Assembly (NCBI RefSeq): GCF_949987515.2
Contig: NC_082694.2
Location: forward strand, 15,493,958-15,557,957
Origin: Delphinus delphis
Lineage: Eukaryota; Chordata; Mammalia; Artiodactyla; Delphinidae
Direction of reading: 5' to 3'
DNA length: 64,000 bases
Each line of letters starts with the position of its first letter. Positions within the stretch are counted from its first letter, which is position 1. Shown here piece by piece: positions 1 to 12,639 of the stretch. Under the pieces are notes generated by a model that made no database searches, was not told the origin of the DNA, and was given only the letters and a program-made list of their open reading frames with translations. The position numbers and the translations under genes were made by a program.

Positions 1-83
1 ATCCCCGAGGCAGGAGGGCCTGTAGATCCCCACCTTGCTATAACACAGAGACACAAAGATGGTTTGTACTGGTTTTAGGCTTT

Positions 84-203
84 CTTTCTTTGGCTGCACC
101 TCGCTGCTTGTAGGGTTTTAGTCCCCTGACCAGGGATCGAACCCTGGCCCTCGGCAATGAGAGTGCGCAGTCCTAACCACTGGACCGCCAGAGAGTTCCC
201 CAT
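84..203 (-). mobile_element. Short tRNA-derived SINE
   Basis: Reverse-strand copy: 'tttctttggctgcacc', 'ccctgaccagggatcgaacc', ending 'ccgccagagagttccc'. The next 290 bp (to about 490) show nothing recognisable. Confidence 0.8.
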
Positions 204-489
204 GTTTTGCTTTTGAGGAAGGGAGTCCCCAAGTGGGAGAGTAGCATTCAAAGGAAATAAGAAGTCCCAGGAGGGAGGTCTTAATTTGCAAGAAACAAAC
301 AAACGTATGTGTGGAGGATGATGGGCATTGCAAGGCACGTGTGGGACAAAAAGGGCGATGCAGGTGTTGTGTGAATACAGTCCACGGTATGGCAGGGGCT
401 CGTGAAATCTGGACCTGTGAGATCTGAGGCTGCTCTAGGGACCAGCTCCCCTCTCTGTGGACATCAATAAGGCTGCTCACAAATGCTCA

Positions 490-865
490 AGCTTTTCCTC
501 TTTCCACGCATACAGTAGCATCGCACGACTCTTCTGCCTTTAAAATTAGGCACAGCCATGAGATTTGCTTTAGCCAATGAATTGTAAGCAGAAGGGGCAT
601 GTGTCACCTCCGGACAGAAGCCTTAAGAGCTGACATATCATTGGCTGAATTTCCTTCCCCCACCTCTGCAATCGTGGAAACCCGGGTCAAAGTGGAGCCT
701 CCGTTGGCCTGAGTTCTCACACAACCACAGTGCGCAGGGCCTTCCCTGCTCACCGGTGATGGACAAGTCGTGTATGGTCAGGAAAAAACCCTTGTTGGGT
801 TAAGCCACTGAGATTTGGGGGATGTTTGTTCCCACGGCAGAATCTAGCCTATCCTGACTAATTGT
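490..865. repeat. MaLR (MLT1-like) LTR
   Basis: 'tagccaatgaattgtaagc', 'catgtgtcacctccggacag', 'aagccactgagatttggggg' and 'tagcctatcctgact' are hallmark words of MLT1-type LTRs. No internal sequence is visible. Confidence 0.65.
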
Positions 866-2149
866 TCTCCATCTCTTTCTCCGTAGCTTCACTCCCTCTG
901 TCAGGGTGTCGGTTATTCTTTCCATGGACTCTAGGATAGCTCTTCTCTCCTTGTAGCCTCACCTGCTCCTCATTTCTGCTCCCTGAATAACTTTTGCTAG
1001 CTTAACATTCTCCCATGGCCCCGCCTCTGCTCCGTGGCCCTGCCTGAAACCATTTCCTTCTTCAGGATATCTCAGTTCAGAGAGACAAAGAAAGACTCTG
1101 ATTGCCCCAGCTCGCCTCTTCATGTCAGGCCACACGTGGGTTCTTGCCCAGTGTCTAGACCGGCTCTGTGGGCTAGATACCAATTCCTGGTCCAAATAAC
1201 TGTGGAGGAAGGAGACAAGTGGGGTAGGCGATACAAATCATAGCGCCTCCCTGAGGATTCGGGTGGGACCTGACTATCCGGACGTGACTAGAGGTGGGCA
1301 GGCACCAGATGGGGGGCAGGGGAGGGAGGAGAAAGGGGGAGTATTTGCTTTTAAGCATTAAATCCTGTGAACCCTCCATCTACAAGATATTCAACATCTG
1401 GCTGAAACAAGAACATTCGACGGAACATCTGGATACTTACTCTGCACAGTGTGAAACAGCTGGATCTTTGGCAGCATCTGTGTGAGTAACCGATGTGGGG
1501 TCTCCGCCGTGCGTTTAACATCACATTTGGGCTTTCCTTTGCCTGTAACAGAAAACCAGACTCAAACTGGTTTAAATGTCTTAAAGGGAAATTCTTAGCT
1601 CAGTGGACTGAAAAGTTCTGAGAGGAGGCTGGCTTTAGGTAGGTGTTAATCTAGCAGCTGAACAATACTACCAAGGACCCAGTTTCTTGTATCCTGTTAA
1701 CAGCTTTATCCCCAAACTGACTCCCCTCAGAGGTCCCCAAAAAGCTACCAGAAGTCCCATGGTTACATTTACCCTGTTCAGTCACAAGAGTGGAATCATA
1801 TCTGACCCAGCATCCCTAGCAAAAGGCTTGACATCTACTCTGATTGGACAGGAGGGGGGTCACACGCTACAACCGACCCCGTCACCGTGACCTAAGGGTA
1901 CTGGAATGTGCTGACAGGCTTAGTCACATGCTCCACCCTTGGACCCTGAGAAGGAAGCAGCTTCTTCAGAACCCCAAGGACACTCAAGTACAAGCTGGAG
2001 AATGCTGGGAAGGGGAAAGGGGTATGGAGGTTTACACACTGCTAGACACAAGGTTGGGACTAAGGTGAGGCCAGTGAGGAAACCAGTGCACAAAGTCTAG
2101 GGAGGCACTCATTTTCAGGGTTGGGTTCCTCACTTGCTTTGCCCTAGTC
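866..2149. other. Intergenic, nothing recognised
   Basis: Both strands checked. The open frames are under 80 codons with no recognisable domain and no splice-bounded exon pattern. Confidence 0.5.
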
Positions 2150-2690
2150 CCAGCTCTGGCTGCACAACGAATTACCCCAAAACTTGGTGGCTTCAAACAA
2201 TAAACATTTATTATCTCATAGTTTCTGTGAGAAAGTCAGGAGTTTGAGAGTGGCTTAGCTGGAGGGTTCTGGTTTGGGGTTTCTCAAACCCCAAAGTTTG
2301 AGAAGATGTTGGCCGGGACTGCAGTCGTCTGAAGACTTGACTGGGACTGGAAGGTCCACATCCGGCATGGCTCCCTCACATGGCTGTTGGTAGAAGGTCT
2401 CAGTTCCTCCCCACATGGGCCTCTTGGTGGGGCTGCTGGAGTACTCCCATGGCATGGTGGCTGGCCTCCCCCGGGCAAGTGATCCAAGAGAGAACAAAGC
2501 AAAACCTCCACTGCCTTTTATATCTAGTCTCGCAATTCACACACCATCACTTTTGCCATTTTCTGTTCATTAGAAATGAGTCACCAGGTCCAGCCCCTGC
2601 TCAAGGGGAGGGGCATATGCTGCCACTTTTTGAAGGAAAGATTGTCAAAGAATTTGTAGACATATTTAAAGACACCATGTGAGTCAATAA
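2150..2690. repeat. Old interspersed repeat, copy A of a pair
   Basis: 'acgaattaccccaaaactt', 'ggcttcaaacaataaac', 'tggcttagctggagggttct' and 'gtgatccaagagagaacaa' also occur, with divergence, at 23207-23645. A widespread mammalian element whose family I cannot name securely. Confidence 0.6.
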
Positions 2691-2809
2691 GATGACTGGG
2701 TCACTAAAGATACCCTGAATTATTGCTCCCTTACTTCACATTATCTGAGGCCGAGATGACACATGCTTTATCTCCTGTGCCAACTTTGATTGACAATGAC
2801 TGTCAGAGA

Positions 2810-3395
2810 AAGAGAGCTATAAGTGATTAGTAATGTCTTCCCTAAGCCTAACCAAGTGCCATGGCTCCCTAAAGCACGGTGCCCTATTTCTTGGATAACA
2901 GAACTTGTCTGTTGAGAATCCAGATGCAGTGTACTCAGAGAAGATGGGCCCCAGATGATGAATCATGATTGGCCTAAACCAACCATCCTGTGGGAAGGGG
3001 TAATCCCATTCCCCCTTGCCAGTATTTGATTGGGGGACAGAGATATAACCCAGTCTGGCCAAGAGAAGGGGAATTCTGATGGAGAGGCTCTGGGAAATGT
3101 TATCCTTTCAGATACAATGACACTGGTGAGGAAAATACTTCCTTTGAAAGCAATTTTAGGAGGACATAATGCTTGGAAGTCCAGATGCCATCTTATAACC
3201 GAACAGAAAAGCTATGAGAATTTCTGGAAAATGGAATCAGAGCCCAGACATCACAGAGCTATTGAATTAACCGATCCTGGAACTACCCTCCTCTGGACTT
3301 CTTGTTTTGGGAGATAATAAGTGCTCTTATTGAACATTTTGGTTGTGTTTACTGTTACTTGTGACCCAGAGCAACCTAGTTGATAATGTGAGATG
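2810..3395. repeat. Degenerate LTR-like repeat
   Basis: 'tgattggcctaaaccaacca', 'gattgggggacagagatata' and 'cctggaactaccctcctctg' resemble old MaLR/ERV-L type LTRs; a related stretch is at 35040-35345. Family uncertain. Confidence 0.4.
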
Positions 3396-5860
3396 ATCCC
3401 ACGTCTTATGTACCTTCACGTACCTTGAGGAAAACTGGACAAGTTCCTTCCTTACATCCTGAAAGAGTTTGACTCAGTATGACTTATCACATCCTTCCCC
3501 ATGACTGCCAGGTACACTCCAGAGCCTCTTCTTGGCTAAGTGGGAAAGCAAAACCCTGCACTTCATTTTCCTTCCTTTTATTAGATGCAGACCTTCCGCA
3601 GAGACTTCACTGAAGTAGCCACAGCCCACTTCAGGTCTGGGCCCCAAAAGCAGGTTAATCAGTCTTTGAGAAGGGGAAGGGCTCCTAGCCCCCAAGGAAC
3701 TTGCCTATGACAAACCCCTAGGCCTGGTCACCCTGGGGTGGAGCCAGGTGTGCTGGGAGGTCAGGTTTAGCCACGAGTACAAGCTGTTCCAAAGGGTTTT
3801 ACCCTCCTTCCCTTCCTGTCCCCGCCCCTCCTCCTTCCAAGCGCTTCCCTTCCTTTTTATTTTCCTGCCCCTGTATCCACTTTCCTTCTTTCTCATTCCT
3901 TCTACTCTGGATACGTGGATACTCAGAACAAAGACTACGATTCCCGGCTTCTCTTTCAGCTAGATGTAGCTCTGGTGACTACCTTCTGGCCGGTGAGCTG
4001 TCAGGGGAAGTGACGTGTGCAACGCCCACTTGGGTCCCTAAAGCGAGGGGCGTGCCCTTCCCCCACCCCTTCCTCCACACTGCAGCTTGGAATTGTTAGG
4101 AATGGTGGAAAAAGAACGCAAGCCCTGGTTTTCACTCTAGCCCTGGACTAGCTCCCTACAGCTGTATGTAAGGAAAGCTGCCATCTTGTTTAAGTGTCTG
4201 TTGCCTGTAGCCTTCCTCGCCCCTCTCCTCCCTCTCTCTGTCCTCTCCTCTCTCACATCTTTCTCTTCCTTCTACCTTTCCCTCCCGAATTTTAGATCCC
4301 CTCACCTTCCCTTCCTCTCTTCTCTCCAACCCACTGGCCCCTTCCAAACAGCAGGCGGCAGGAGCAGGTGGCCAAGGGCCCAGATGGCTCTCTTGTTCCC
4401 TAGTCCCTGTGAACCCGGTCCTGTCCTGAGGGTCCTGACCAGCCGGGGGTTTGTTCCAACCCCGAGGTGTCTCCCACTGTGTCCGGCTGTGTGCTCAGCC
4501 TGGCCTGCTCCCGGGGAGGGGCAGAGCCAACCAGGGCACCACCCCCAGGCAGCCCATCCTGTGGCCCAATGCCCAGTGCCCAGTTCCAGTCTCATGATTC
4601 CACGGTGACCGCTGTGCTGCCTAGGACTGGACACTTGCCTGGGCTGTAGACCATCTGGTTGTGCCCTCTGGCTTCCCCAGAAGGGAAGGCTCTTGATGTT
4701 GGGGAAGCCAAAGCCAGCCTGAGCTGGGGGCTGATCACTTCTAACTCTCTTATTCTTCAGCTCCAGGTCCGAACCCTGCACAAGTGGGTGATGGTGGCAG
4801 AAGAAGAGGGGGTAACAAGGGCGCTCTCTCCCCAAGGGCACCCCCAAACCACCATGACCTCCGCCTCCCAGCCCTGCCTTCTGAGCTCCAGTGCCAGCCT
4901 CCTGTCCCCGCTCAGCCCTCGCAGGCAACAGATGGTGCCTTGAAGACAAGCCCTGGGTCCGGGCCGGGCGCGGATGTCAGCTGTGGCAGGGCTCCCCTTT
5001 CACCCTCCGGCAGGCGGCTGGGGCAGCCCCAGCTCTTCACCTGGCTCAGCCCGGCTTAGCAGAGCTCGCAGGGCTGAGGCCAAAGAAGCCACATGCAGAG
5101 TGTCAGCGGCCCTTTGGGAGTGCGGGAGGAGAGGTGGCCGAGGCCCCAGGTGGGTAGGAGAGCGGAGGGCAGCCAAAACGAGCCTCGCCCACAGCCCACA
5201 GCCGGGGATGCGAGGGCGGGGCCTCCGCTGGGCTCAAGTCACAGGAAGCGGAGGAAGGGCATCCGTTTGCCTCTGGGCTGGTCCTGACGATGGTCTGGAC
5301 ACCCAGAAGGCCCCTCCCTGTGCCACCCTTGGTTCTAGATTCCCACCCGCCAAACCAAGCTCCTTGATCTGAGCCAGCCCTGGACAAGGGGCAAGGTTGG
5401 CAATGACTTCACCTGGCCTCTCCCAGATCGGTTACCGCCAGCGCAGTGTCCTGACAGTGTGATGTCACGTCAGAATTCTCGAAACACTTTCCATCTGGAG
5501 TCAACACCATCCTTGCAGCTGCTCTGAGGGCCGCACCCCACTGCCAGCCACGGGATGGGATCAAGTGTCCTGGTGGAAGCCAAGCTTAGGGCAGGCTTAG
5601 GAAGAACAAAGTCGAGGCGGGAGCTGCTGAGGGAACAGGGAAGCCCTTGTGGGGCTCAAGTGCAGAAGCTCTGAGCCCACAGGGGAGCAGGGACAGACCC
5701 ACAGAGGTCACAGCTGGGCCACGAGCCCTGAGGCAGGGGCTCAAGGGGGAAATCAGGGACCAAAGAAAGTTAAGCGAACATACATGGAGCCTCTCTCTCT
5801 GTCTCTGTCTCTCCGTCGCTCACAGACACATGCACGTTCATACCCATAGCATCCTCTCTG
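3396..5860. other. Intergenic, partly GC-rich, no gene recognised
   Basis: 4300-5400 is GC-rich with several overlapping open frames on both strands (the longest about 215 codons, minus strand). None shows a domain, and reading is equally open in several frames, as expected from composition. 3890-4145 may be LTR-derived. Confidence 0.45.
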
Positions 5861-5869
5861 TGCTTCACG

Positions 5870-6130
5870 CTCCCAAGCCTCTGAGCTTTGTTCACGTCGT
5901 GCTCTTGCCAAGAGTGCCCTCCCTCCACCTGGCGAATTTCTCTCACCCTTCAGAGGACAGCTCCCGTGTCACCTGTCGGTGACGCGTCTCCGCGCACTGA
6001 CCCCCTCTGCCCCTCATCCACTGGCAGGTTCGAGAGCCCTCCTCTGAGCTCCTCAACCACGCCGGGCTCACCCGGCAGGGCTGGCAGACGGGTTCACAGC
6101 CTACCTGCCCACTTCCTCCTCTGCCGAGGG
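5870..6130. repeat. L2-like fragment
   Basis: 'cgtgctcttgccaagagtg' with 'ctctcacccttcagaggaca' and 'gctcccgtgtcacct' resembles the L2 3' region also seen at 18940-19270. 6131-6760 shows nothing recognisable. Confidence 0.45.
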
Positions 6131-6764
6131 GCACCCCGAGGGCACGTCGAGGCAGCCTGGTGGAGCTCAGGCGTAACTTGGTCCTCCATAGACACGGGGT
6201 CCCCAGGGCCTGCCCTTGGAGGGTTTAGGGACAGGCATGAGGACACGCTGGGGGGTCACTCAATTGCCCCATGCTGAGCACACAGTTGGGGCTCAAACAA
6301 AGAGTTACCGACTGAATGCGTTTACACAGGCCTTTGTCATACACCCACACACAACTCACAGGTCTCTCCCTTTCCTTTCAGTGTCTTGGGGTTATTTGGG
6401 GTTTGGCCTTCAGGGTGGGGGAAAGATGCCGCAAAAGCAGTCCAGTTTTGTTGGAACAAACAAACGAAATGAAAGCTGCCCAGGTGTTTCCCACACCACA
6501 GAAGCCCCAGGAAGAAGAGGGAGGCCTGGGGGCCGAACACCAGAGAACCTCGTGGGAGGCCCATTCGCCACTCACTCACCACGTGGGGCTAAGCCCCAGT
6601 CAGAGCCTCAGCTTCTTCCCTGGTCCAACGAGAATATCTATGGTAATGATATTCCCAGTGTTGTTAAAAGAAACAAAATGAGGGAACGTGTGACCAAAAC
6701 ATGTAACACATTAATGTCATAAATTTTCATTCAGCCCCAGCTCCCACTTATTTCTATTTATTTA

Positions 6765-6874
6765 TTTGTATTTTGGCTGCCCACAGGATCTTAGTTCCCT
6801 AACCAGGGATTGAACCCATGCCCCCTGCAGTGGAAGCACAGAGTCTTAACCACTGGACTCCCAGGGAAGTTCCC
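6765..6874 (-). mobile_element. Short tRNA-derived SINE
   Basis: Reverse-strand copy: 'ttggctgcccacaggatctt', 'ttccctaaccagggattgaa', 'ccactggactcccagggaag'. Confidence 0.8.
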
Positions 6875-6952
6875 ATCTCTCACTTCTTTAATTTCTAGTT
6901 CTAGAAAACCGGTGGAGTAGGAATCCATTAATGCCCTAGAGAAGACAACACA

Positions 6953-7059
6953 GGGAATTTCCCAGCAGTTTAGTGGTTAGGAATCCATGCTTTCACTGCC
7001 GAGGGCCCGGGTTCAATCCCTAGTCAGGGAACTAACATCCTACAAGCTGAGTGACCAAA

Positions 7060-7090
<31 letters not shown>

Positions 7091-7091
7091 C
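6953..7091 (+). mobile_element. Short tRNA-derived SINE with A-tail and (GA)n
   Basis: 'gggaatttcccagcagttta' head, 'gggttcaatccctagtcagg' B-box-like element, poly-A, then a (GA)n tract at 7070-7091. Confidence 0.8.
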
Positions 7092-7199
7092 TATATAAAG
7101 GTAGAAAGACTGATCCATATTAATTATTAAATATTACTAAATATTTATGGATGAGATTATATTTTAGAACGATTTCTAACTCCAAAAGTCTAAAATTTT

Positions 7200-7398
7200 T
7201 TTTTTTGCGGTACGCGGGCCTCTCACTGCTGTGGCCTCTCCCGTTGCGGAGCACAGGCTCCGGACGCGCAAGCTCAGCGGCCATGGCTCACGGGCCCAGG
7301 CGCTCCACGGCATGTGGGATCTTCCTGGACCGGGGCACAAACCCGTGTCCCCTGCATCGGCAGGCGGACTCTCAACCACTGCGCCACCAGGGAAGCCC
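7200..7398 (-). mobile_element. CHR SINE
   Basis: Reverse-strand CHR monomer ending 'gcgccaccagggaagccc', with a target-site duplication aagtctaaaatttt at 7186-7199 and 7399-7412. Confidence 0.92.
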
Positions 7399-7412
7399 AA
7401 GTCTAAAATTTT

Positions 7413-8523
7413 AAATGTACTAAGGGCGACCCTTATTTAACCAGAATGGCTTGGTTAACTGAACTCCAGCCCCTGGGCTGGTCCAAGCTCTTCTGCCATC
7501 CCTGGGGATGAAGGACTGTGGCTGCCATTGTAAACAAAGGGTGGTAGGAGAGGCTGGGTCTCTTCCCAGCTAGCTTTGCTGGGTCCTGGAGCCCACTGAC
7601 CTTGACAACGGACCCTATAACCACCTCCCAACTACCCTCCTCCACCCTCCCTCACCAGCTTCCTGAGCCCAGGTTAGGTCTGCTTCAACTGTCCCAATTC
7701 ACACCCTGATGCAGGACTTAAGAGATGCAAACTTTATGATTTCTAGAACACTTGACATTCTCATCGCATCTAATATTTTTCAACCTGGGACCCCTTACCC
7801 TCTAGACCAGCATTCTCAGCCTCTTTCTCTGCTTCTACTCACGGGAAAGATGACTCCTACAGTTGGGCACACTCCCTTGGGTTACCTCTGAGCTAAATCC
7901 CTAAGATATAATTCCAGCCCTCTTTCTCCCACTTTGTGCTGACGCCACATCTCACATGTATATGTATTATGGCAGTTTACACAGTGTACCTTGGTTATTT
8001 ATTTGTGACAGTGTCCCCTGGGGGTAAGACCTGTTTGATGGGGTGTTTTTAAAATCCCAGCACCCAGCCCAGCATCACACATGCTGTCTGCAGGCAGTGT
8101 CCCTGAAGCCTTCTCCTCACCGGCCAAGATAGAACCTGTTTGAGGAAGATGGAAAAAGTGCTCTGTGAGCAGGATTGTGAAATGATAGGGATGACGTGAG
8201 GGGCTTTCGAAACCCTGGGAAGGAGCATCCACGTGAACTACAGCCCCTGGCTATTCTTGGCCACCGGCAGTTCAGGTTTTGAGTCAGGACAGCTGCCCGG
8301 AGCCTGCAGTCAACTGGGGACATGGCCGTCCTGGCCAGTGCAGGCCTCTGCTGCCCCCTGGTGGCCCCCAGGGCCTCAGCTGAGCAGGGTCTCCAAGGCC
8401 TCCAGCTTCCGCTCTCTGGGAAACTTCTCAACTCCAATGGAGAAGACAGAGATTTTTCACTGGACCCCCCACTTCACAGCTGTCTGGGAAATGCCTCTTT
8501 GCAACATGGTGCCAGGCACAGCT
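7413..8523. other. Intergenic, nothing recognised apart from a CTCF-like motif
   Basis: No exon-like or repeat pattern that I can name. It includes the CTCF-like motif at 8351-8364. Confidence 0.45.
8351..8364 (-). promoter_or_regulatory. CTCF-like motif
   Basis: ctgccccctggtgg is the reverse complement of CCACCAGGGGGCAG, a full match to the CTCF core consensus. Motif on the minus strand, in single-copy-looking DNA. Confidence 0.45.
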
Positions 8524-8538
8524 AAGAATAGAGCCTTA

Positions 8539-8746
8539 GGGCTTCCCTGGTGGCTCAGTGGTTGGGATTCCGCCTGCCGATGCGGGGGACACGGGTTCGT
8601 GCCCCGGTCCGGGAGGATCCCACATGCCGCGGAACGGCTGGGCCCTTGAGCCATGGCCGCTGAGCCTGCGTGTCCGGAGCCTGTGCTCCGCAGCGGGAGA
8701 GGCCACAACAGTGAGAGGCCCGCGTACCGCAAAATAAAAAAAAAAA
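8539..8746 (+). mobile_element. CHR SINE
   Basis: Complete monomer from 'ggcttccctggtggctcagt' to the A-tail. The 15-bp duplication aagaatagagcctta flanks it at 8524-8538 and 8747-8761. Confidence 0.93.
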
Positions 8747-8829
8747 AAGAATAGAGCCTTAGGTGTTTTTCAACCCAGAGCTTTGCAGTTTCACTCATAG
8801 TGTGATCTTCCGTGGCCTCCTTCACCTAT

Positions 8830-8990
8830 CGGAGGCTGTTTTCTCATCTGTAAAATGGGGATGATAATACAGATCCTACTTTATGTGGGTTTTGCGCAGA
8901 GTAGAGAAAATAATCCATGAAAATCGTTTCGCACAGTACCTGGCACACAGTAAAGACCCAAGGCAGTAACTATTGCTATTATTATAACAG
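8830..8990 (+). repeat. MIR element
   Basis: 'ttctcatctgtaaaatgggg', 'atgataatacagatcctac' and 'cagtacctggcacacagta' are diagnostic MIR core and tail words. Confidence 0.8.
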
Positions 8991-9497
8991 AGAATCTTGG
9001 TGACTCTCTTGTCTCATTCCTCTACTCTCTCTGTCATCCCCTTTCTGCATGAGACCCTCTCTCCAGTAGTCTGTCTCCCCCAGCCCACCTCCTGCCTGCT
9101 ACCACCTCCCAGTGCTGGCAAAGAATCTGCACCCAAAAAAATAATTAGGATGCCCATGGTGGCCTCGACATCTGCAAGACCAAAATATGATGACAAGTGA
9201 AATACACCAGGCCTGGCTCAGGGACTCCTGGCTTGGCTGGAGAAACTCAACAGAACTGCCACACTCCCCCCAGCCCACCCAGGTCCGCCTACTCAGGGAA
9301 ATAGGGCCAGGTGCCAGTGTTTTGCACCTTGGATGCTCTGGAAACCCCAAACCTGGCCAATCTGGGGAGGTGGGGGTGAGGTGGTCGGTGGAAGGAGAAG
9401 GAAGTCAATTTAGGAAAAGATGAATTTTTCTGCACCACCTCCTCCACTGTTTTCCCTTTCCTTTGTACTTTTCCTCATTAAAAAATTTTAACTTACT
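8991..9497. other. Intergenic, nothing recognised
   Basis: No exon, RNA gene or nameable repeat seen. Confidence 0.4.
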
Positions 9498-9824
9498 GGA
9501 CTTCCCTGGTGGGGCAGTGGTTAAGAATCCGCCTGCCAGTGCAGGGGACACAGGTTCGAGCCCTGGTCCAGGAAATCCCACATGCCGCAGAGCAACTAAG
9601 CCCATGCGCCACAACTACTGAGCCTGCGCTCTAGAGCCCGTGAGCCACAACTACTGAAGCCCGCGCACCTAGAGCCCGTGCTCCACAACAAGAGAAGCCA
9701 CCGCAATGAGAAGCCCACGCACCGCAACGAAGAGTAGCCCCCGCTCACAACTAGAGAAAGCCCGTGTGCAGCAACAAAGACCCAACGTAGCCAAAGATAA
9801 ATAAATTAAATAAATACATTTATT
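9498..9824 (+). mobile_element. Long CHR-related SINE (multi-part form)
   Basis: Starts 'ggacttccctggtggggcag', has several 'gagcccgtg..ccacaactac' modules and ends in 'aaagataaataaattaaat'. About 325 bp, longer than the 200-bp CHR monomer; the same form is at 32562 and 54567, and in reverse at 21438 and 29158. Confidence 0.88.
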
Positions 9825-10063
9825 TTTAAAATTTTTAATGTACTGTGATGATGAAATTAAACATGTTATTGTAGAAATTTTGGAATATACAGGAAATTAT
9901 TGAGAAGAAAATCAAAAACACCTATAACACATTCACATATTCAGCAGATATTTGTAAGGAGCGACAAGATCGTGGGAATGGAAAGGTGAGTAAGAGACCG
10001 CATCTCAACCCTCCCAGAAATCACGCTTAGGTAAGGCAATCCCATCATCCTGAGACAACCAAC

Positions 10064-10511
10064 TACAGTAAGTCCCCTACATATGAACGAGTTCCGTTCC
10101 GAGAGCACATTCATAAGTCCAACAAAGTTAGCCTAGGTACCCAACTAACACAATCGACTATATAGTACTGTACTGTAATAGGTTTATAATACTTTTTACA
10201 CAAATAATACATTTTAAAAAACCCACAAAAAATCAAGAAAACATTTAAAATCGTACAGTACCTTGAAAAGTACAGTAGTACAGTACAACAGCTGGCATAC
10301 TGGGGCTGGCATCGAGTGAACAGGCAAGAAGAGTTACTGACTGGAGGAGTGAGAGGAGGTGGGAGATGGTAGAGCTGAAGGATCGTCAGCAATAGGAGAC
10401 GGAGGGCAAGCTGCAATTCCACTCACGCCTAACGTGATTGGACAGGCGAACACACGTTCGCATCTTTGAAAGTTCACAACTTGAAGGTTTGTATGTAGCG
10501 GACTTACTGTA
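10064..10511. mobile_element. Non-autonomous mariner/Tc1-like DNA element
   Basis: 448 bp bounded by inverted ends: tacagtaagtcccctacata at the left and, reading inward from the right, tacagtaagtccgctacata. Both ends finish in TA, as expected for a TA target duplication. No transposase frame is present; the open frame on the minus strand is short and has no motif. Likely a deletion derivative of a Tigger/mariner-type element. Confidence 0.75.
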
Positions 10512-10643
10512 CTTATAATAGTCTGATGTGCTTCCTCAAGTCTTTCTCCTAAATATACCTAAATATATATCTAGTTATTTTAAACAACACAGAGGTCATA
10601 CTGTCTATATCTATACATGCTATCTATCAAAAAATTCTGACAA

Positions 10644-10843
10644 GGGCTTCCCTGGTGGCGCCGTGGTAGAGAGTCTGCCTGCCGATGCGGGGGACGCGGG
10701 TTCGTGCCCTGGTCGGGGAAGATCCCACATGCCGCGGAGCGGCTGGGCCCGTGAGCCATGGCCGCTGAGCCTGCGCGTCCGGAGCCTGTGCTCCACAACG
10801 GGAGTGGCCACAACAGTGAGAGGCCTGCGAACCGCAAAAAAAA
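10644..10843 (+). mobile_element. CHR SINE
   Basis: Monomer beginning 'gggcttccctggtggcgccg', ending in an A-tail; flanked by aaaaaattctgacaa / aaaaaattctggcatg. Confidence 0.9.
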
Positions 10844-11850
10844 AAAAATTCTGGCATGAATTAATAGCTGAGTAGTCCAACATATAAGTGTAATATAATC
10901 TAACCAATCTCAGTTTGTCAGTTATTAGCTCCTTTCCAGTTTTTTTTTTGGCAATTCTAAATAATACTATGTGAAAAATTGTTTTAGATAATTCTTCTGA
11001 TCTGCTCTATTTCTCTAGGGTATTTTCATAGGAAAGGAATCATTGGATCAAATGGAATAAACATTAGAAACAAAACAAAGAAACACTGAATTTTGGTTAT
11101 AAAGTAATATGTGCATTTTGAAAAATAATTGACTAAATACAGAAAAATACAAAGAAGAAAATAACGCTCACCTGTAATTCCATACCTGCAGGTAATCTCT
11201 GCTAATATTCTTGAGACGTATTTTTCCAGATTTGTAACTGTATATAAAGGTTTTTAAATCCAGTCTGACAGAATTCATCTGGTAGCTGAAGTAGTACATT
11301 TTTCTGTGCACATATACATAATATTTTTTCCAGAATAGAATTTTACTGTAAATATTTTGATTCTGTACTGTAATCTTTCGGTGATATATTATGAGTTACT
11401 TTCCATTTGCACAAATACGTTTCTACCACATCATTTTTAACCGCTGCACGGTTGTGTACTATGATATTTATTATGGTTGTATACTATGATTTATTAAATT
11501 AGTCCTCTATTTTTAGAAATCTAGGTTATATAAATTTTCTGCTATTAGAAACCATGTGATAAATACTCTCACATGTGCATTTTCATGTGTTTTTAAGATT
11601 TTAAAAGACTACTTGTCCCTAAAGTTCTCTAGTTATCTGTTTCAAGGGAAAAAAACATACATACTGACTATTCCATGTGGATATTATATTTTTTGAAGTT
11701 TTCCTCTATTTCCTACGTTGACTTTATTTCCCTTTGTAAGTCTGTTCTCCTTTTGTTTGCCTTGGGTTTTCTTTCTTATTCATACAGAGCATTTCCTCAA
11801 TCATTAGCTGATCTTTGGCTGCTCATGTATAAAAGGGTGATATTAAAAAG
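10844..11850. other. AT-rich intergenic DNA, probably old LINE-derived
   Basis: Phrases such as 'tctgctaatattcttgaga' and 'aaccatgtgataaatactct' look like an old L1 3' UTR, but I cannot define ends. No gene seen. Confidence 0.35.
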
Positions 11851-12512
11851 CTGATTGGAAGCTTCCAGGTTAAGAGACCAGGTTGAGCACACACACGCAA
11901 TGTTTCTCCCTCCTGAACCCCACCAACATTATAGTAAAGAGATTAAAGGGGGCGGGAGAGAGAGACATCAAAAAGCACAGAAAACAGGAGATGGGACCAT
12001 GGCAGCCAAACTTTGGAAGTTGGAAAACAGATGGGTAAGGAGGGATTGATCGGACAGAGCACAGGAGGAGCTGATGCCAGAGGTAGAGAAAACTAAGAAC
12101 CACTGCATCTCTGCTATGAGATTTTCAAGAGATCAGGAGATGGCGGCCCCCAGAAACTCTCGGATGGAGGGCTCAGGAGGATGAGGGGGAAGCTGTGTGA
12201 GAGGCAGCTGGTCCTTCCTCCCCTCCCCTGCAACACTGGGCAGCTCCTTTCCCTACCCGTTCAAGCCCCGAAGTGTCTTCTCTGGAAAGGGGGATACTGA
12301 GGGTCTCAGGCCAGAGGTCACTGGCACAGGCGAGGATGTGAGCTGCAGGAGAGAAAAAAGTGAGTTTGCTGTGTGCTGAAAGCTGAGGCCCCCTGGCTCT
12401 CCTTCCCCACCGGCCCCGAGATCAACCCAGCTAGACCTTTACCTCCAGGCGGGAGATCTGAGAAAACTTCTCCAGGGAATCTGAGATCCCAGAAGGAAAG
12501 ACCTAAAGCCCT

Positions 12513-12539
12513 TCACACACACACACACACACACACACA
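12513..12539. repeat. (CA)n microsatellite
   Basis: About 13 uninterrupted CA units. Confidence 0.95.
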
Positions 12540-12639
12540 GAGAACAGTTAACAGCCCAGGAACAGACAATATGTGTGTGTGTCGAGAGGACTCTTATAAT
12601 GTTAATATAGTAACATCTTCGGAGAGATGAGAAAAGGCA

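Noticed and set aside
4302..4949. 215-codon minus-strand open frame
   Set aside because: GC-rich DNA with several overlapping open frames; no domain, no conserved-looking segment, no splice or promoter support.
4900..5300. Possible CpG-island promoter
   Set aside because: GC-rich, but no associated first exon or TATA/initiator context, and the CpG density is not clearly sustained by eye.
8571..8745. Possible tRNA gene (A- and B-box-like words such as ggttcgtgcccc)
   Set aside because: This is the tRNA-derived head of a CHR SINE with target duplications and an A-tail, repeated throughout the window; not a functional tRNA.
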